Below, in pieces: positions 34,233-43,368 of a stretch of DNA of 64,000 nt (position 1 is its first letter; each line of letters begins with the position of its first letter). The position numbers and the translations under genes were made by a program. The notes under the pieces were generated by a model. The model saw only the letters and a program-made list of their open reading frames with translations. It searched no databases and had not been told where the DNA came from. Source of the DNA: Algoriphagus halophilus (lineage in GTDB: Bacteria > Bacteroidota > Bacteroidia > Cytophagales > Cyclobacteriaceae); contig NZ_FSRC01000001.1 of the NCBI RefSeq assembly GCF_900129785.1, forward strand, positions 744,001 to 808,000. The letters are read 5' to 3'.

Positions 34233-35879
34233 TTAATCGTTAATGTTTCCGTAGTATTTATCGTGAAATTTATATCGCGCCTGATCTTGTGCTTCTATTT
34301 GCTTACTCTCCACGTCAATGATCATACTGGCAGGTGTTTCATCCGAACCTACTACCACATCCCAAGTGGGAAGTCCCTCTCCATTGGGATTTCCAGTTTT
34401 AATGAAATTGGCAAAATATTCCATCATTGTTTTAGATACTTGGTAATCCTCTGCTGTCCAAGCATAGGCATCTACCAAGTGAAGGTTACCCATCGCATAT
34501 TCAATCTCACAGGCATGGGGAGCACCGATGGGTTCCGGCATCTTAGGTCCCCCTTCGATTGTTCCTCCGGCAAGTCCAGGAGATAAATTAGCATCCTTAA
34601 GAGGTGGACGAAGTTTGCTATACAAATACCTGTAAACCGGTTGGTTTGAGTTTTTCGCATGTAGATCTAACCATTTCCAGGTGCTGTAGGCAATAAACCG
34701 ATCTGCTGCCAAGTGTGTAGCCGACCATTCCACTTCTTTCATATCGCCATGCGGATGAAGCCTCAAGACCTCTTCATGGTCAGTTGGGTAAGTTTGCTTT
34801 ACCACATCAATAAAGGCTTCAGGGGTATAGGGTTTCCCTTGCATAAAAGCCATTCCGGGGATTTCTGCTGAGTTCCACCCGGCAAGCAAAGGAACCATTG
34901 CCTGTTCTTGAGCTTCAAATATTTCTGGTAAAGTCTTAGGTAAAAAATATCCGTCAAGCACTACAGGGAACCCAAATCTTTGGGATTCATTGTAGATTTC
35001 ATACACTTCTTTTGTAGATAAATTTCGTAATTCATCCAAGCTTTGGTACCCCGCTTTGGAAGCAAATTCAACTCCAGTTTGTTCTGCTTCTGCTAAACTT
35101 ACAGGTGCCAAAGTAGGATTAATTCCTGCTCCGCTTTCTCCAATGGCTCCAGCGATTAAATCTTTGGAAAGGGGGGAGGCCATTTGATAACTTACAGAGA
35201 TAGATCCAGCAGATTCACCTGCTATTGTTACTTGATTAGGATCCCCTCCGAATGCTTCGATATTTTCCTGAACCCATTTCAAAGAAGCCATTTGGTCGAG
35301 GAGTCCATAATTTCCGGATGCTTGGTAAGGAGATTCAGCACTTAGTTCCGGATGTGCCAAAAAGCCAAATACGTTCAATCGGTAGTTGACAGTGACTACT
35401 ACAATTCCTTTCTGAGCCATGGCTTCTCCATTGTATCTAGGTTCAGAGCCATCTCCAGCCACATAGCCTCCTCCATAGAAATAAACCAGTACGGGGAGGT
35501 TTTTGGTGTTTCTGTCAGCAGGTGTCCAAACATTCAGGTATAAACAGTCTTCGCTTAAACCATCGGATTTAAAATCCATGTCTCCAAATACAGGAGCTTG
35601 TACTGCCCTGGGTCCAAATTGGGTGGTTTTTTTAATTCCTGACCAATTGTCAAATGGCTGAGGGGCTTTCCATCGAAGTTCGCCTACCGGTGGTTTTGCG
35701 AAAGGAATACCAAAGAATTTTTGAATCCCTGATTTGGTATCAAAAGACCCTTCTATAATTCCGTTTTTTATTTTAGTTTGCACAGCAAATGCATTTAGGT
35801 TTTGGGCTTTCAGTTGGAAAGGAATAGTAACCAAAAGTGCCAGCGTAAAAATCTGAACTAGTTTGAAAGCAGATTTCAT
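34233..35879 (-). CDS. exported type B carboxylesterase
   Basis: A 548-residue alpha/beta hydrolase of the carboxylesterase/cholinesterase family. A signal peptide (LALLVTIPFQLKAQ) is followed by the family landmarks: GIPFAKPPVGELRWKAPQP, EDCLYLNVW, oxyanion FYGGGYVAGDG near 130, the nucleophile elbow GESAG near 220, and HACEIEYAMGN near 455, which contains the catalytic His region. It hydrolyses carboxylic esters in the envelope, and the natural substrate is unknown. Its promoter region is shared with the divergent Nudix-type regulator and contains a 23-base palindrome, so regulation by that protein is likely. Confidence 0.92.
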   Translation of the reverse strand: MKSAFKLVQIFTLALLVTIPFQLKAQNLNAFAVQTKIKNGIIEGSFDTKSGIQKFFGIPFAKPPVGELRWKAPQPFDNWSGIKKTTQFGPRAVQAPVFGDMDFKSDGLSEDCLYLNVWTPADRNTKNLPVLVYFYGGGYVAGDGSEPRYNGEAMAQKGIVVVTVNYRLNVFGFLAHPELSAESPYQASGNYGLLDQMASLKWVQENIEAFGGDPNQVTIAGESAGSISVSYQMASPLSKDLIAGAIGESGAGINPTLAPVSLAEAEQTGVEFASKAGYQSLDELRNLSTKEVYEIYNESQRFGFPVVLDGYFLPKTLPEIFEAQEQAMVPLLAGWNSAEIPGMAFMQGKPYTPEAFIDVVKQTYPTDHEEVLRLHPHGDMKEVEWSATHLAADRFIAYSTWKWLDLHAKNSNQPVYRYLYSKLRPPLKDANLSPGLAGGTIEGGPKMPEPIGAPHACEIEYAMGNLHLVDAYAWTAEDYQVSKTMMEYFANFIKTGNPNGEGLPTWDVVVGSDETPASMIIDVESKQIEAQDQARYKFHDKYYGNIND

Positions 35880-35890
35880 AGGATTGAGTT

Positions 35891-35913
35891 TATTGTATCG
35901 TTGTGAAACAATA
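35891..35913. promoter_or_regulatory. 23-bp palindrome in the esterase/Nudix-regulator spacer, candidate operator
   Basis: TATTGT (35891-35896) and ACAATA (35908-35913) are reverse complements, and the inner TC and GA two bases in are also symmetric. It lies 12 bases from the esterase start and 56 from the regulator start. Palindromes of about this length are operators of Nudix-related (NrtR/AraR-type) regulators. Confidence 0.5.
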
Positions 35914-35968
35914 GTAATTCCTTATTTTTACAAATCCAATAGATAACCTAGATTTTCAAAGAAAACCC

Positions 35969-36667
35969 ATGTCATTACCCACCAACGAATACATCCCTCA
36001 CATTTCTTATGATTCCGTCATTTTTGGCTTTTCAGGGGAAAAGCTGAAAATCCTAATTCTGGAATACCATAATATGAAGACCTATGCGCTTCCAGGAGGA
36101 TTTGTTAAAATGGATGAACCTTTGGATGATGCTGTAAAAAGAGGGCTTTCTGAGCGAACTGGCTTAGATAAAATTTACCTGGAACAGTTCCATACCTTTG
36201 GCTCTATGCAAAGGTTCAAGCCTGAAATCATGCGAAGAATTTTGGAGGAGCAAGGTCATCAGGTCGAGGACCATTGGATGTTGGGAAGATTTATCACAGT
36301 CGGTTATTATGCCTTGATCAATTATGAAAGCGTTATACCAACTCCAGATGCCCTTTCTGATTCCATAGACTGGTATGATTATGATCAATTACCAGAATTG
36401 ATGATGGACCATCGGGAGTTGGTGGAAAAGGCCTTAGAGCACTTGAGAATTCATTTAGATCACAAGTTGCTGAGCTTTAATCTGTTGCCAGATAAATTCA
36501 CGATGAAAGAGCTCCAACAGGTCTATGAAGCTATTCTGGGTGAAGAATTGAATAGAGCGAATTTCCAACGCAAAATGTTGAGTCTTGGCATCTTGCAAAG
36601 GCATGATAAACTATACACTGGAGGCTCTCACAAAGCCCCTTATTTGTACAGCTTTAAAAAGAATTGA
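35969..36667 (+). CDS. Nudix-domain transcriptional regulator (NrtR/AraR-type)
   Basis: A 232-residue protein. Residues about 12-150 form a Nudix domain (SVIFGFSGEKLKILIL, YALPGGFVKMDEPLDDAVKRGLSERTGL), in which the Nudix box is degenerate (the REx2EE core is replaced by ...RGLSERTG), so ligand binding is more likely than hydrolysis. Residues about 160-230 form the winged helix typical of NrtR-like proteins (FTMKELQQVYEAILGEELNRANFQRKML, RHDKLYTG, KAPYLY). In Bacteroidota such proteins regulate sugar or NAD metabolism. The palindrome in the divergent spacer points to autoregulation and control of the esterase, which is inference. Confidence 0.88.
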   Translation: MSLPTNEYIPHISYDSVIFGFSGEKLKILILEYHNMKTYALPGGFVKMDEPLDDAVKRGLSERTGLDKIYLEQFHTFGSMQRFKPEIMRRILEEQGHQVEDHWMLGRFITVGYYALINYESVIPTPDALSDSIDWYDYDQLPELMMDHRELVEKALEHLRIHLDHKLLSFNLLPDKFTMKELQQVYEAILGEELNRANFQRKMLSLGILQRHDKLYTGGSHKAPYLYSFKKN

Positions 36668-36833
36668 GTTGATATAGTACCGGTAAGGAACCTAGGGTGT
36701 CTCTTAATTTTTTGGAGTAAATGATCGCCTAAAGGGTGGCATAAAATTACTCTTGTGTGAAGCCTCAGGATTATATTTCATGATCATAACAGTTGTCCCA
36801 TTTTCAATGTTATTCATTGAAGAACATAGATCT

Positions 36834-38369
36834 TTATTTTTTGGGAAGCGTGTCTATAGTTTTTTCGGTTAGGATTGCCATGATGGTAGTGATTCCTTCT
36901 TTATAATTTCCTAAGCGGATATTTTCATTTGGACTGTGCTGGTTGTTGTCAGCGTTCACCGTGGGAATGGTCACAGCAGGAATTCCTAACGCATCCACAA
37001 AAGGAGAAATTGGGATGGATCCCCCAGAAATCCGTATCTGAACAGGATCTTTTCCAAATGCCCGATTCAAAGAAGCCCGGAGCCATTGCCCTGCTTCGGA
37101 GTCCAAAGGAGTTCTGAATGCCTGATAGGAAATGGAAAAATCAACTTTGACAATTTTTGGGTAGTTCATTCTTTCCTCATCACTGGGATCTTTGGTTACG
37201 ATATGGAAGCCTTGTTCCTCGATGTGTTTTTTAATCAATCCAAACAATCGCTCTGGATCTGATTCTGGAACCAATCTAATGTCAATCTCAGCGACGGCAG
37301 TTGCTGGAACAATGGTCCTAGCTTCGTTTCCCACCCATGCAGATGCTAATCCTCTGATATTTAGCGAAGGGTATTGGATACTTTCTTGATAAGTTTGTCC
37401 TACGTTGTCAGTTCTTCCTATTCCTAGCTTTTTTTGGATGGCTTCTTCATCATCTGGGACTTTCGATAGAATTTCTTTTTCTTCAGCTGTCAATTCAATT
37501 CCATCGTAATAGCCTGGGATCAACACTCTTCCGTTTTCATCTTTCATCGAAGCTAATAATTGGGAAAGCAGTAAGGCTGGATTCGGTGCATAATTCCCAT
37601 AATGACCACTGTGTTGAGGAAATTTGGGTCCATAGGTAGTCAAAGTCAAATCGGAAATACCTCTCGCACCAAAACTCAATGTAGGCTCATTGCTGGTATG
37701 CCTTGGGCCATCTAAAATCAACATCATATCCGCCGCTAATTTCTCTTTATATGTTAGAACGGCTCCAGGTAGTTTTGGGGATCCTTGTTCCTCTTCAAAG
37801 TCCAAAATGATTTTTACATTATAATCAGGCGCAATATTTTCTTTTGCCAACCCATCCCAAGCGGTAAGAAACATGGCTACAGGTCCTTTGTCATCCGAAG
37901 TGGATCGGGCAAATATTCTCCAATTTGGATCATACTCATGTTGAAGTTTGGAAGTGGGGATAATTTCCCAATCTCCATGAGCGTTTTGAGATTTAAGCAC
38001 AGGAGAGTAGGGATCCTCTTGATTCCATTTGCTTCTATCTACCGCCTGTCCATCCATATGAAAATAAAACAGAATGGTTTTGGTAGCTCCTGGAGATCTT
38101 TTTCCAACCAATAGCAATGGAATTCCATCAGTGGCAAGTCGTTCGGTAGTCCAGCCTCTTTCTCCAAACTGCTTTTCACTCCATGCAATGTTTCTCTCAA
38201 TTTGCTCAGGATAAAATGCATCGTTGGGCATACTGACAATTTCTTGCAATAAGGATAATCCATGTTGCCAATTTTGCTCCGTTAAATCTTCGAGCGCTGC
38301 TTTCTTTAATTCTTGGGCAAAACTTTGAAAGCAAATAAGGGATACAGCAAGGAGTAGTAATTTTTTCAT
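36834..38369 (-). CDS. exported M20 family metallopeptidase
   Basis: A 511-residue zinc peptidase of the M20/M28 type, with signal peptide (LLLLAVSLICFQSFAQ). Metal and catalytic motifs are visible: LFYFHMDGQAVD near 100 (His, Asp), ARSTSDDKGPVAMF near 155 (bridging Asp), ILDFEEEQGSP near 190 (catalytic Glu and ligand), LILDGPRH and the final HSPNENIRLGNY near 480 (His ligand). The lid domain is in between (residues 230-370). It probably trims di- or short peptides in the periplasm. It stands alone, with a 166-base spacer downstream in which I see no feature. Confidence 0.9.
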   Translation of the reverse strand: MKKLLLLAVSLICFQSFAQELKKAALEDLTEQNWQHGLSLLQEIVSMPNDAFYPEQIERNIAWSEKQFGERGWTTERLATDGIPLLLVGKRSPGATKTILFYFHMDGQAVDRSKWNQEDPYSPVLKSQNAHGDWEIIPTSKLQHEYDPNWRIFARSTSDDKGPVAMFLTAWDGLAKENIAPDYNVKIILDFEEEQGSPKLPGAVLTYKEKLAADMMLILDGPRHTSNEPTLSFGARGISDLTLTTYGPKFPQHSGHYGNYAPNPALLLSQLLASMKDENGRVLIPGYYDGIELTAEEKEILSKVPDDEEAIQKKLGIGRTDNVGQTYQESIQYPSLNIRGLASAWVGNEARTIVPATAVAEIDIRLVPESDPERLFGLIKKHIEEQGFHIVTKDPSDEERMNYPKIVKVDFSISYQAFRTPLDSEAGQWLRASLNRAFGKDPVQIRISGGSIPISPFVDALGIPAVTIPTVNADNNQHSPNENIRLGNYKEGITTIMAILTEKTIDTLPKK

Positions 38370-38576
38370 AAGGTATCAGCTTGGATTTGAAAATAGATAA
38401 ATAGAAGGCTAAATGAAAGAAGCATTTGCTAATTGGTAACTTTAAAATCTGGGGGGATACGGGTTTTGCCAGGTAAAACGCTGGATAATATGGCTTTAGG
38501 ATTAGGAGCTTTTCGGTCTATAGCTTATTTTAGAGCTGTATTTTTATAATTCATACCGAGTATTTTGTAATTGATT

Positions 38577-39116
38577 ATGCAGTCTTCCAGCTCTATTGCT
38601 CCAAAAGGGCAATACACACTAATTAAAAATCAATTCCTGAGTTGTTATGAAGAGCTTAGCAAATTGGCCCATAATAAATTGAGGTTTGAACATCATGCCT
38701 ATACATTGGATACTTCTGCATTGGTGCATGAGGCCTATTTAAAAATGGAAAATCATGAAAATGGTTTTCAGGATAAAGGGCATTTTTTAGCAATTGCAGC
38801 GATCGTTATGCGTAGGTTTTTAGTCGATTATGCAAGACAAAAACAGCGGCTAAAAAGGGGAGGAGATCAAATCCAATTGACCTATGGGGCCATATCAAAC
38901 CCTGTAATTACAACCCCTGAAGAGGTACTTCATCTCAATGAGGCATTGACTAGATTAAAATCTATAAATCATCGGCATTGTCGGGTGGTTGAATTTCACT
39001 TTTTTGGTGGATATAAGCATGAGGAAATAGCCGATATGATGGGAGTTTCTATTGATACGGTGAGAAGAGACTGGAGGCTAGCAAAAGCTTGGTTAAGCAA
39101 TGAATTGAAGAATTAA
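38577..39116 (+). CDS. ECF-type RNA polymerase sigma factor
   Basis: A 179-residue sigma-70 family protein starting at the ATG at 38577; a TTG two codons upstream is also in frame. Region 2 spans about 25-90 (HHAYTLDTSALVHEAYLKM, FLAIAAIVMRRFLVDYARQKQRLKRGG) and region 4 about 115-175 (VVEFHFFGGYKHEEIADMMGVSIDTVRRDWRLAKAWL). It belongs to the ECF branch often found next to Ser/Thr kinases with TPR repeats in Planctomycetes, Acidobacteria and Bacteroidota. The kinase gene follows after 12 bases, and no anti-sigma factor is seen, so the kinase or its TPR region may control it. That link is inferred from order. Confidence 0.9.
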   Translation: MQSSSSIAPKGQYTLIKNQFLSCYEELSKLAHNKLRFEHHAYTLDTSALVHEAYLKMENHENGFQDKGHFLAIAAIVMRRFLVDYARQKQRLKRGGDQIQLTYGAISNPVITTPEEVLHLNEALTRLKSINHRHCRVVEFHFFGGYKHEEIADMMGVSIDTVRRDWRLAKAWLSNELKN

Positions 39117-39128
39117 ACTTTTTTGACC

Positions 39129-41681
39129 ATGATGAAGGGAAAGTGGGAGGAAGTAGAAAGACTTTTTCATCAGTTGACGGATTCGACTGTAGAGGAGAAA
39201 AGAAAATTGTTGTCCACCATTTTACTAGAGGATGAGGAGCTGCATTCGCTACTTTTGGCGTTGCTTGACTCTGATCAATCCAGCCATCGAATTTTTGCAG
39301 AGTCACCACAGAAGATATTCTCCAAATTAGACGATGACCAAGACCTAATTGGTGAAAATGTGGGGGCGTTTCGTATTGATTCGATCATAGGAACTGGGGC
39401 TATGGGTTCGGTTTTTTTGGCAAAAAGAAATGATGGGCAATTTGATCAGACGGTAGCGATCAAAATCCTGAAGCCGCTGATTATGGATTCAGGAATGAGA
39501 GAGTTTTTTCAAAAAGAACGACAGATTCTTGCCAGACTCAATCACCCAAACATTGCAAGGCTTTATGATGGGGGATTTACAGATTCAGAACGTCCTTTTT
39601 TCACCATGGAATATGTGTCTGGTAAATCCTTATTGGAATATATTGATGAAAAGAAATTGAGTCTAAGAGGCAGATTGGAACTGTTTTTACAAGTCTGCAA
39701 AGCTGTTCAATATGCACATCAAAACCTGATTGTTCATTTGGACTTGAAGCCTCAAAATATCATAGTGAATGAGGAAGGTCAAGTGAAGTTGTTGGATTTT
39801 GGAGTTTCCAGAATAGTGGAGGATTCAGAAGAGACAGCAAGTAGTTTTACGCTTGCTTATGCATCTCCAGAACAGATTCAAAAGAAGAATGCTGGAGTTA
39901 GCTCGGATATTTATTCTTTGGGGATGATCCTATTTGAAATTGTCTGTGGGATTCACCCCTATCAAAAATTTTTCCAAGATCCAGTCGCTTTGAAAGCCGC
40001 CAAGCTAGAAGGTAATTCAGCACTTTTTGATGCTGGTCAGGATACCAAAAGATGGTTTATTTCTGACCTTCACTCCATTTATGAAAAGGCAACACAACTT
40101 ATTCCCGATGACAGGTTTTCTTCGGTGGAAGTGATGAATCGGGACCTTCAGGCGTTTTTATATGATTACCCCATTTCCTCCCGAACTAAAAGTTGGAATT
40201 ATGCAACTGGGAAGTATTTAAAAAGGAATAGAAATACAGTAGTATCCATTGGTGTTGCTGCCTTGCTATTAATCAGTAGTGGTATTTTTTATACGATACG
40301 GTTGAGTCAAGAAAGAAATTTGGCACAATCTGAAGCAAAAAGAGCCAATCAAATCACAGACCTTCTTTCGGATGTATTTATGGCAGCCGATCCAAATGTT
40401 GGAGGAGCTGATACCATCACAGCCATTCAATTATTGAACCAAGGCTATGAGAATCTGGAGAAAAATTTGGGGGATGAACCTGAATTGTATGCTTCCATGA
40501 TTTCTCGTTTGGCTCCCATTTTTTTGAACTTAGGGAATTATCAAAAAGGGGAGGAGTTGTCTAAGAAAGCCTTGGAGATCAACCTAAGTTTGCCGGGTAT
40601 TTCCCCAGAAACCCTTTCGGATAATGAAACCCAAATGGCAGCCATGTATTATGTCAAAGGGGTTTATGATTCAGCTTTGGTATACGCAGAGAAAGCGATT
40701 GCTAGGCTCAAAAAAGCCGGTGATTTGCGAAGTATCTATATGTCAAATGCCTTAGTGGAGTTAGGGAATGTATTGTATGATTTTGGAGAATTTGAGCGAG
40801 CTGATTCTGCCTATCAAGCTGCTTTTGATATTAGTAAAAAGGAATATGTAGCGCCCCATGTGGAATTGGCTTTTGAATTACATATGATAGGAGCAAATGC
40901 TAGGGAAAAAGGAGACTACGCAAAAGCTGAGAACTATCTTTTGCAAGCCCTTGAAATGAAAAAAGAGTTGTTTGATGAACCACATTTGGAAATTGCTTAC
41001 ACCTATAATCACCTGGGTAGCTTATACCAATCCATGGGTCAAGATTCCATTGCCCTGGGTTATATTGAAAAGTCCCTAGAGCAGCGTCAATCCATATTGG
41101 GTGAATTTCATGTGGAAACCATGGCAAGCATGGCTAATTATGCACGGACCCTGGTAAGAATGGGGTCACCTTTGGATGCTATTCCTATTTATAATAAGAC
41201 ATTGATTATCACAGACTCATTGGTAGGGAAAAACCATTATTATTTTTGGGCTCTTACAGGAAGTCTTGGAACGGCACAATTTGAAGCGGGGATATATGAT
41301 CAGGCAGCGATTAATTATCAGTTATCTCATGACCATTATCTAGAATTATTACCGGAAGGAGATCCGAGAATAGCCTCCCCATTAAATGGATTAGGAAAGA
41401 TAAAAATGCAGGAGAAAAATTATGAACTGGCAAAAAACTACTTTTTAGAAGCGTTAAAAATCAGGGAAGAAGGGTATCCTAAAGGCCATCCCCAGATAGC
41501 CCAAAGCCAACAAGCACTTGGAGAATGCCTGTTAGCTTGTGGGGATTATTCTACCGCCATAGAATATTTGGAGATGGCCTTGGAATCATTAGAATCTAAT
41601 CCAGAAACTTCACCTACTACCTTGGAGGAGCTGACCTCCAAATTGTTAGCAGCAAAAGAAGCGGTATTGGACAATTCCTAA
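39129..41681 (+). CDS. membrane Ser/Thr protein kinase with C-terminal TPR repeats
   Basis: An 850-residue protein; starts at 39129 and 39132 are equally good. The kinase domain (about 75-340) shows the glycine loop GTGAMGSVFLA, VAIKIL (Lys), and the catalytic loop VHLDLKPQNII, where the usual HRD is HLD, a non-RD form. DFG is intact (LLDFGVSRI). One membrane helix lies near 370-392. From about 420 to 840 there are tetratricopeptide repeats (for example KAENYLLQALEMKKEL, LAKNYFLEALKIREEG), which would lie outside the membrane. Twelve bases separate it from the sigma factor gene, so the two form an operon. It ends 14 bases from the convergent cytolysin-like gene. Confidence 0.92.
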   Translation: MMKGKWEEVERLFHQLTDSTVEEKRKLLSTILLEDEELHSLLLALLDSDQSSHRIFAESPQKIFSKLDDDQDLIGENVGAFRIDSIIGTGAMGSVFLAKRNDGQFDQTVAIKILKPLIMDSGMREFFQKERQILARLNHPNIARLYDGGFTDSERPFFTMEYVSGKSLLEYIDEKKLSLRGRLELFLQVCKAVQYAHQNLIVHLDLKPQNIIVNEEGQVKLLDFGVSRIVEDSEETASSFTLAYASPEQIQKKNAGVSSDIYSLGMILFEIVCGIHPYQKFFQDPVALKAAKLEGNSALFDAGQDTKRWFISDLHSIYEKATQLIPDDRFSSVEVMNRDLQAFLYDYPISSRTKSWNYATGKYLKRNRNTVVSIGVAALLLISSGIFYTIRLSQERNLAQSEAKRANQITDLLSDVFMAADPNVGGADTITAIQLLNQGYENLEKNLGDEPELYASMISRLAPIFLNLGNYQKGEELSKKALEINLSLPGISPETLSDNETQMAAMYYVKGVYDSALVYAEKAIARLKKAGDLRSIYMSNALVELGNVLYDFGEFERADSAYQAAFDISKKEYVAPHVELAFELHMIGANAREKGDYAKAENYLLQALEMKKELFDEPHLEIAYTYNHLGSLYQSMGQDSIALGYIEKSLEQRQSILGEFHVETMASMANYARTLVRMGSPLDAIPIYNKTLIITDSLVGKNHYYFWALTGSLGTAQFEAGIYDQAAINYQLSHDHYLELLPEGDPRIASPLNGLGKIKMQEKNYELAKNYFLEALKIREEGYPKGHPQIAQSQQALGECLLACGDYSTAIEYLEMALESLESNPETSPTTLEELTSKLLAAKEAVLDNS

Positions 41682-41695
41682 ACCCTGTTAGTTGC

Positions 41696-43237
41696 TTAGC
41701 AGGAAACGCCTTTTACATATACCTGAGTTTTTAATGCGTTCATGGTGCTTTCATAACAAGCTTGAGTAGGTTTTGAAAAGGTTCTATCACTTAGAAATTT
41801 CCATTTGAAACCATCTAGGAATTCAATCGTAAGTCGAATTCCATATGCACCTGCTGGTACGGTTTTTACTTTTTTAGTGTTGGTTTTGATATCCCCACTA
41901 TTGATAGTCCGGTTATATTCTATCCCATTTGTTCGTTGTTTGTAGGTGACGGTAAAACGCATCGTAACTCCAAGGAATCCATTTTTATTGTTCAGTGAAA
42001 TTTCAGCAGAAGGATATAATTTATCGGTGCAGGATTCTACATCGTATTCTGTGGTATAGCCCAATTTAGCAGTGCTATTATCTTTCAAATAAGTTAGCTT
42101 ATAAGAAATCGGAACTCCAGGATTGTCTCTCGTATACACGGCATTGTCTCCGGTGATGATACTATTGAGGTCTCCAAAGTTTTTAGCTTCCACTGCCTTG
42201 GATGCCACGGAAGCATTACCCCCGATGGTCACTACCGTAATAGTAGATTTGTTTAGAATTTCTTTGTACTTGGATTCCAGTTCGGCGGAAACATTACTGG
42301 TGACTCCGGTGGCATAATTTAAGGTTCCTTCTAATTCTATGTCTGTCGCAGAGGAAGTAGATACCATTCTAAACATGATGATTCTACCATAGTTCACCGC
42401 CTGAACATAGGCAGGCGGAGCGGAGGCACTGAACTTTTGTTCCACATCTGCCAAGGTTGCTTTAGGTCCAAAAACCTCACCTGGATTGAAAGGTTCGTTC
42501 ATGGTGATGGAATAAAATACCTGTTTGAATACCATCATCGCCACACGTTCAGTTTTTGTGGATTCGTAACTAAATTGAGTGGAGACATCTCCTCTTGCCC
42601 ATTCTACATTCAGGCCCACATCCATGCTTAATTGCCTGGAGCTGTAGGAAGTACTGGCTGAATAGCTGGAATTAGCCGCATTGACATATCCTTCCTGATA
42701 AGCATTTGCGTTCCACCATTCCAAAGCCTCATCGATTTTAGCTTGTACAGAGGTATTGGTAGGATTGTCGACCGTTATATTTCCATTTTCACCTATGCCA
42801 GGTAAGTCTAGCCTTAAGGAAACGGGAGCCCTGTCAACTCCTGCTGGAGTAGGAAGCCCTCCTAGGGTTTCTTTATCTGCTATGACTAATGCCCCAGGAT
42901 ATATAATTCCATTGGTAGGACGGAGGATGGCGATGTTTTCAAAATTGTTTTTAAGGTCATACGTTAAGGTTACACATTCTGTAAATCCTCCTGAATATCC
43001 AGAAGTGCTTGTTTTACTATTGACTTGTGTCCTTTGAGAGGATCCTGAAATGGGCTGGACATTTAATATTTCTTCAGGATCATTCGGTAGATTCCTTAGG
43101 TATTCCCCAATGGTTTCAGCATCTGGAGAAATTTTGATCGGTTCTTCCTTACCTCCAAAATCGCAGGAAGAAAAAATCAGAGAGAGAAAAATGGCTAAGA
43201 AAAATGCCTGTTGTTTTTTTTGAAATAATAATTTCAT
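41696..43237 (-). CDS. thiol-activated (cholesterol-dependent) cytolysin superfamily lipoprotein
   Basis: A 513-residue lipoprotein (lipobox LIFSSC, Cys25). From about residue 100 it follows the CDC core: ENIAILRPTNGIIYPGALVIADK, then PVSLRLDLPG, NPTNTSVQAKIDEALEWWN and the domain-3 region with SSYSSRQLSMDVGLNVEW. The membrane-binding domain-4 undecapeptide ECTGLAWEWWR of classical CDCs is absent; the C-terminal part (from CTDKLYPSAEI near 405) is different. This fits the CDC-like branch of Bacteroidota, some of which act as two-component pore formers. Only one copy is present here. It probably forms pores or binds membranes, but lytic activity cannot be read from sequence. Confidence 0.85.
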   Translation of the reverse strand: MKLLFQKKQQAFFLAIFLSLIFSSCDFGGKEEPIKISPDAETIGEYLRNLPNDPEEILNVQPISGSSQRTQVNSKTSTSGYSGGFTECVTLTYDLKNNFENIAILRPTNGIIYPGALVIADKETLGGLPTPAGVDRAPVSLRLDLPGIGENGNITVDNPTNTSVQAKIDEALEWWNANAYQEGYVNAANSSYSASTSYSSRQLSMDVGLNVEWARGDVSTQFSYESTKTERVAMMVFKQVFYSITMNEPFNPGEVFGPKATLADVEQKFSASAPPAYVQAVNYGRIIMFRMVSTSSATDIELEGTLNYATGVTSNVSAELESKYKEILNKSTITVVTIGGNASVASKAVEAKNFGDLNSIITGDNAVYTRDNPGVPISYKLTYLKDNSTAKLGYTTEYDVESCTDKLYPSAEISLNNKNGFLGVTMRFTVTYKQRTNGIEYNRTINSGDIKTNTKKVKTVPAGAYGIRLTIEFLDGFKWKFLSDRTFSKPTQACYESTMNALKTQVYVKGVSC

Positions 43238-43368
43238 GGCGAATAGAATTTTGGTTGTAATTCTATAGGCGCTGTTTCAACTGAAAAGTGGTAATTACTT
43301 CTTAAAAAAAAATGAAGTTTTTTATAAAAAGGCTCCTGGGGCCGTCCAACGAGTGATTTTTGATTGAC

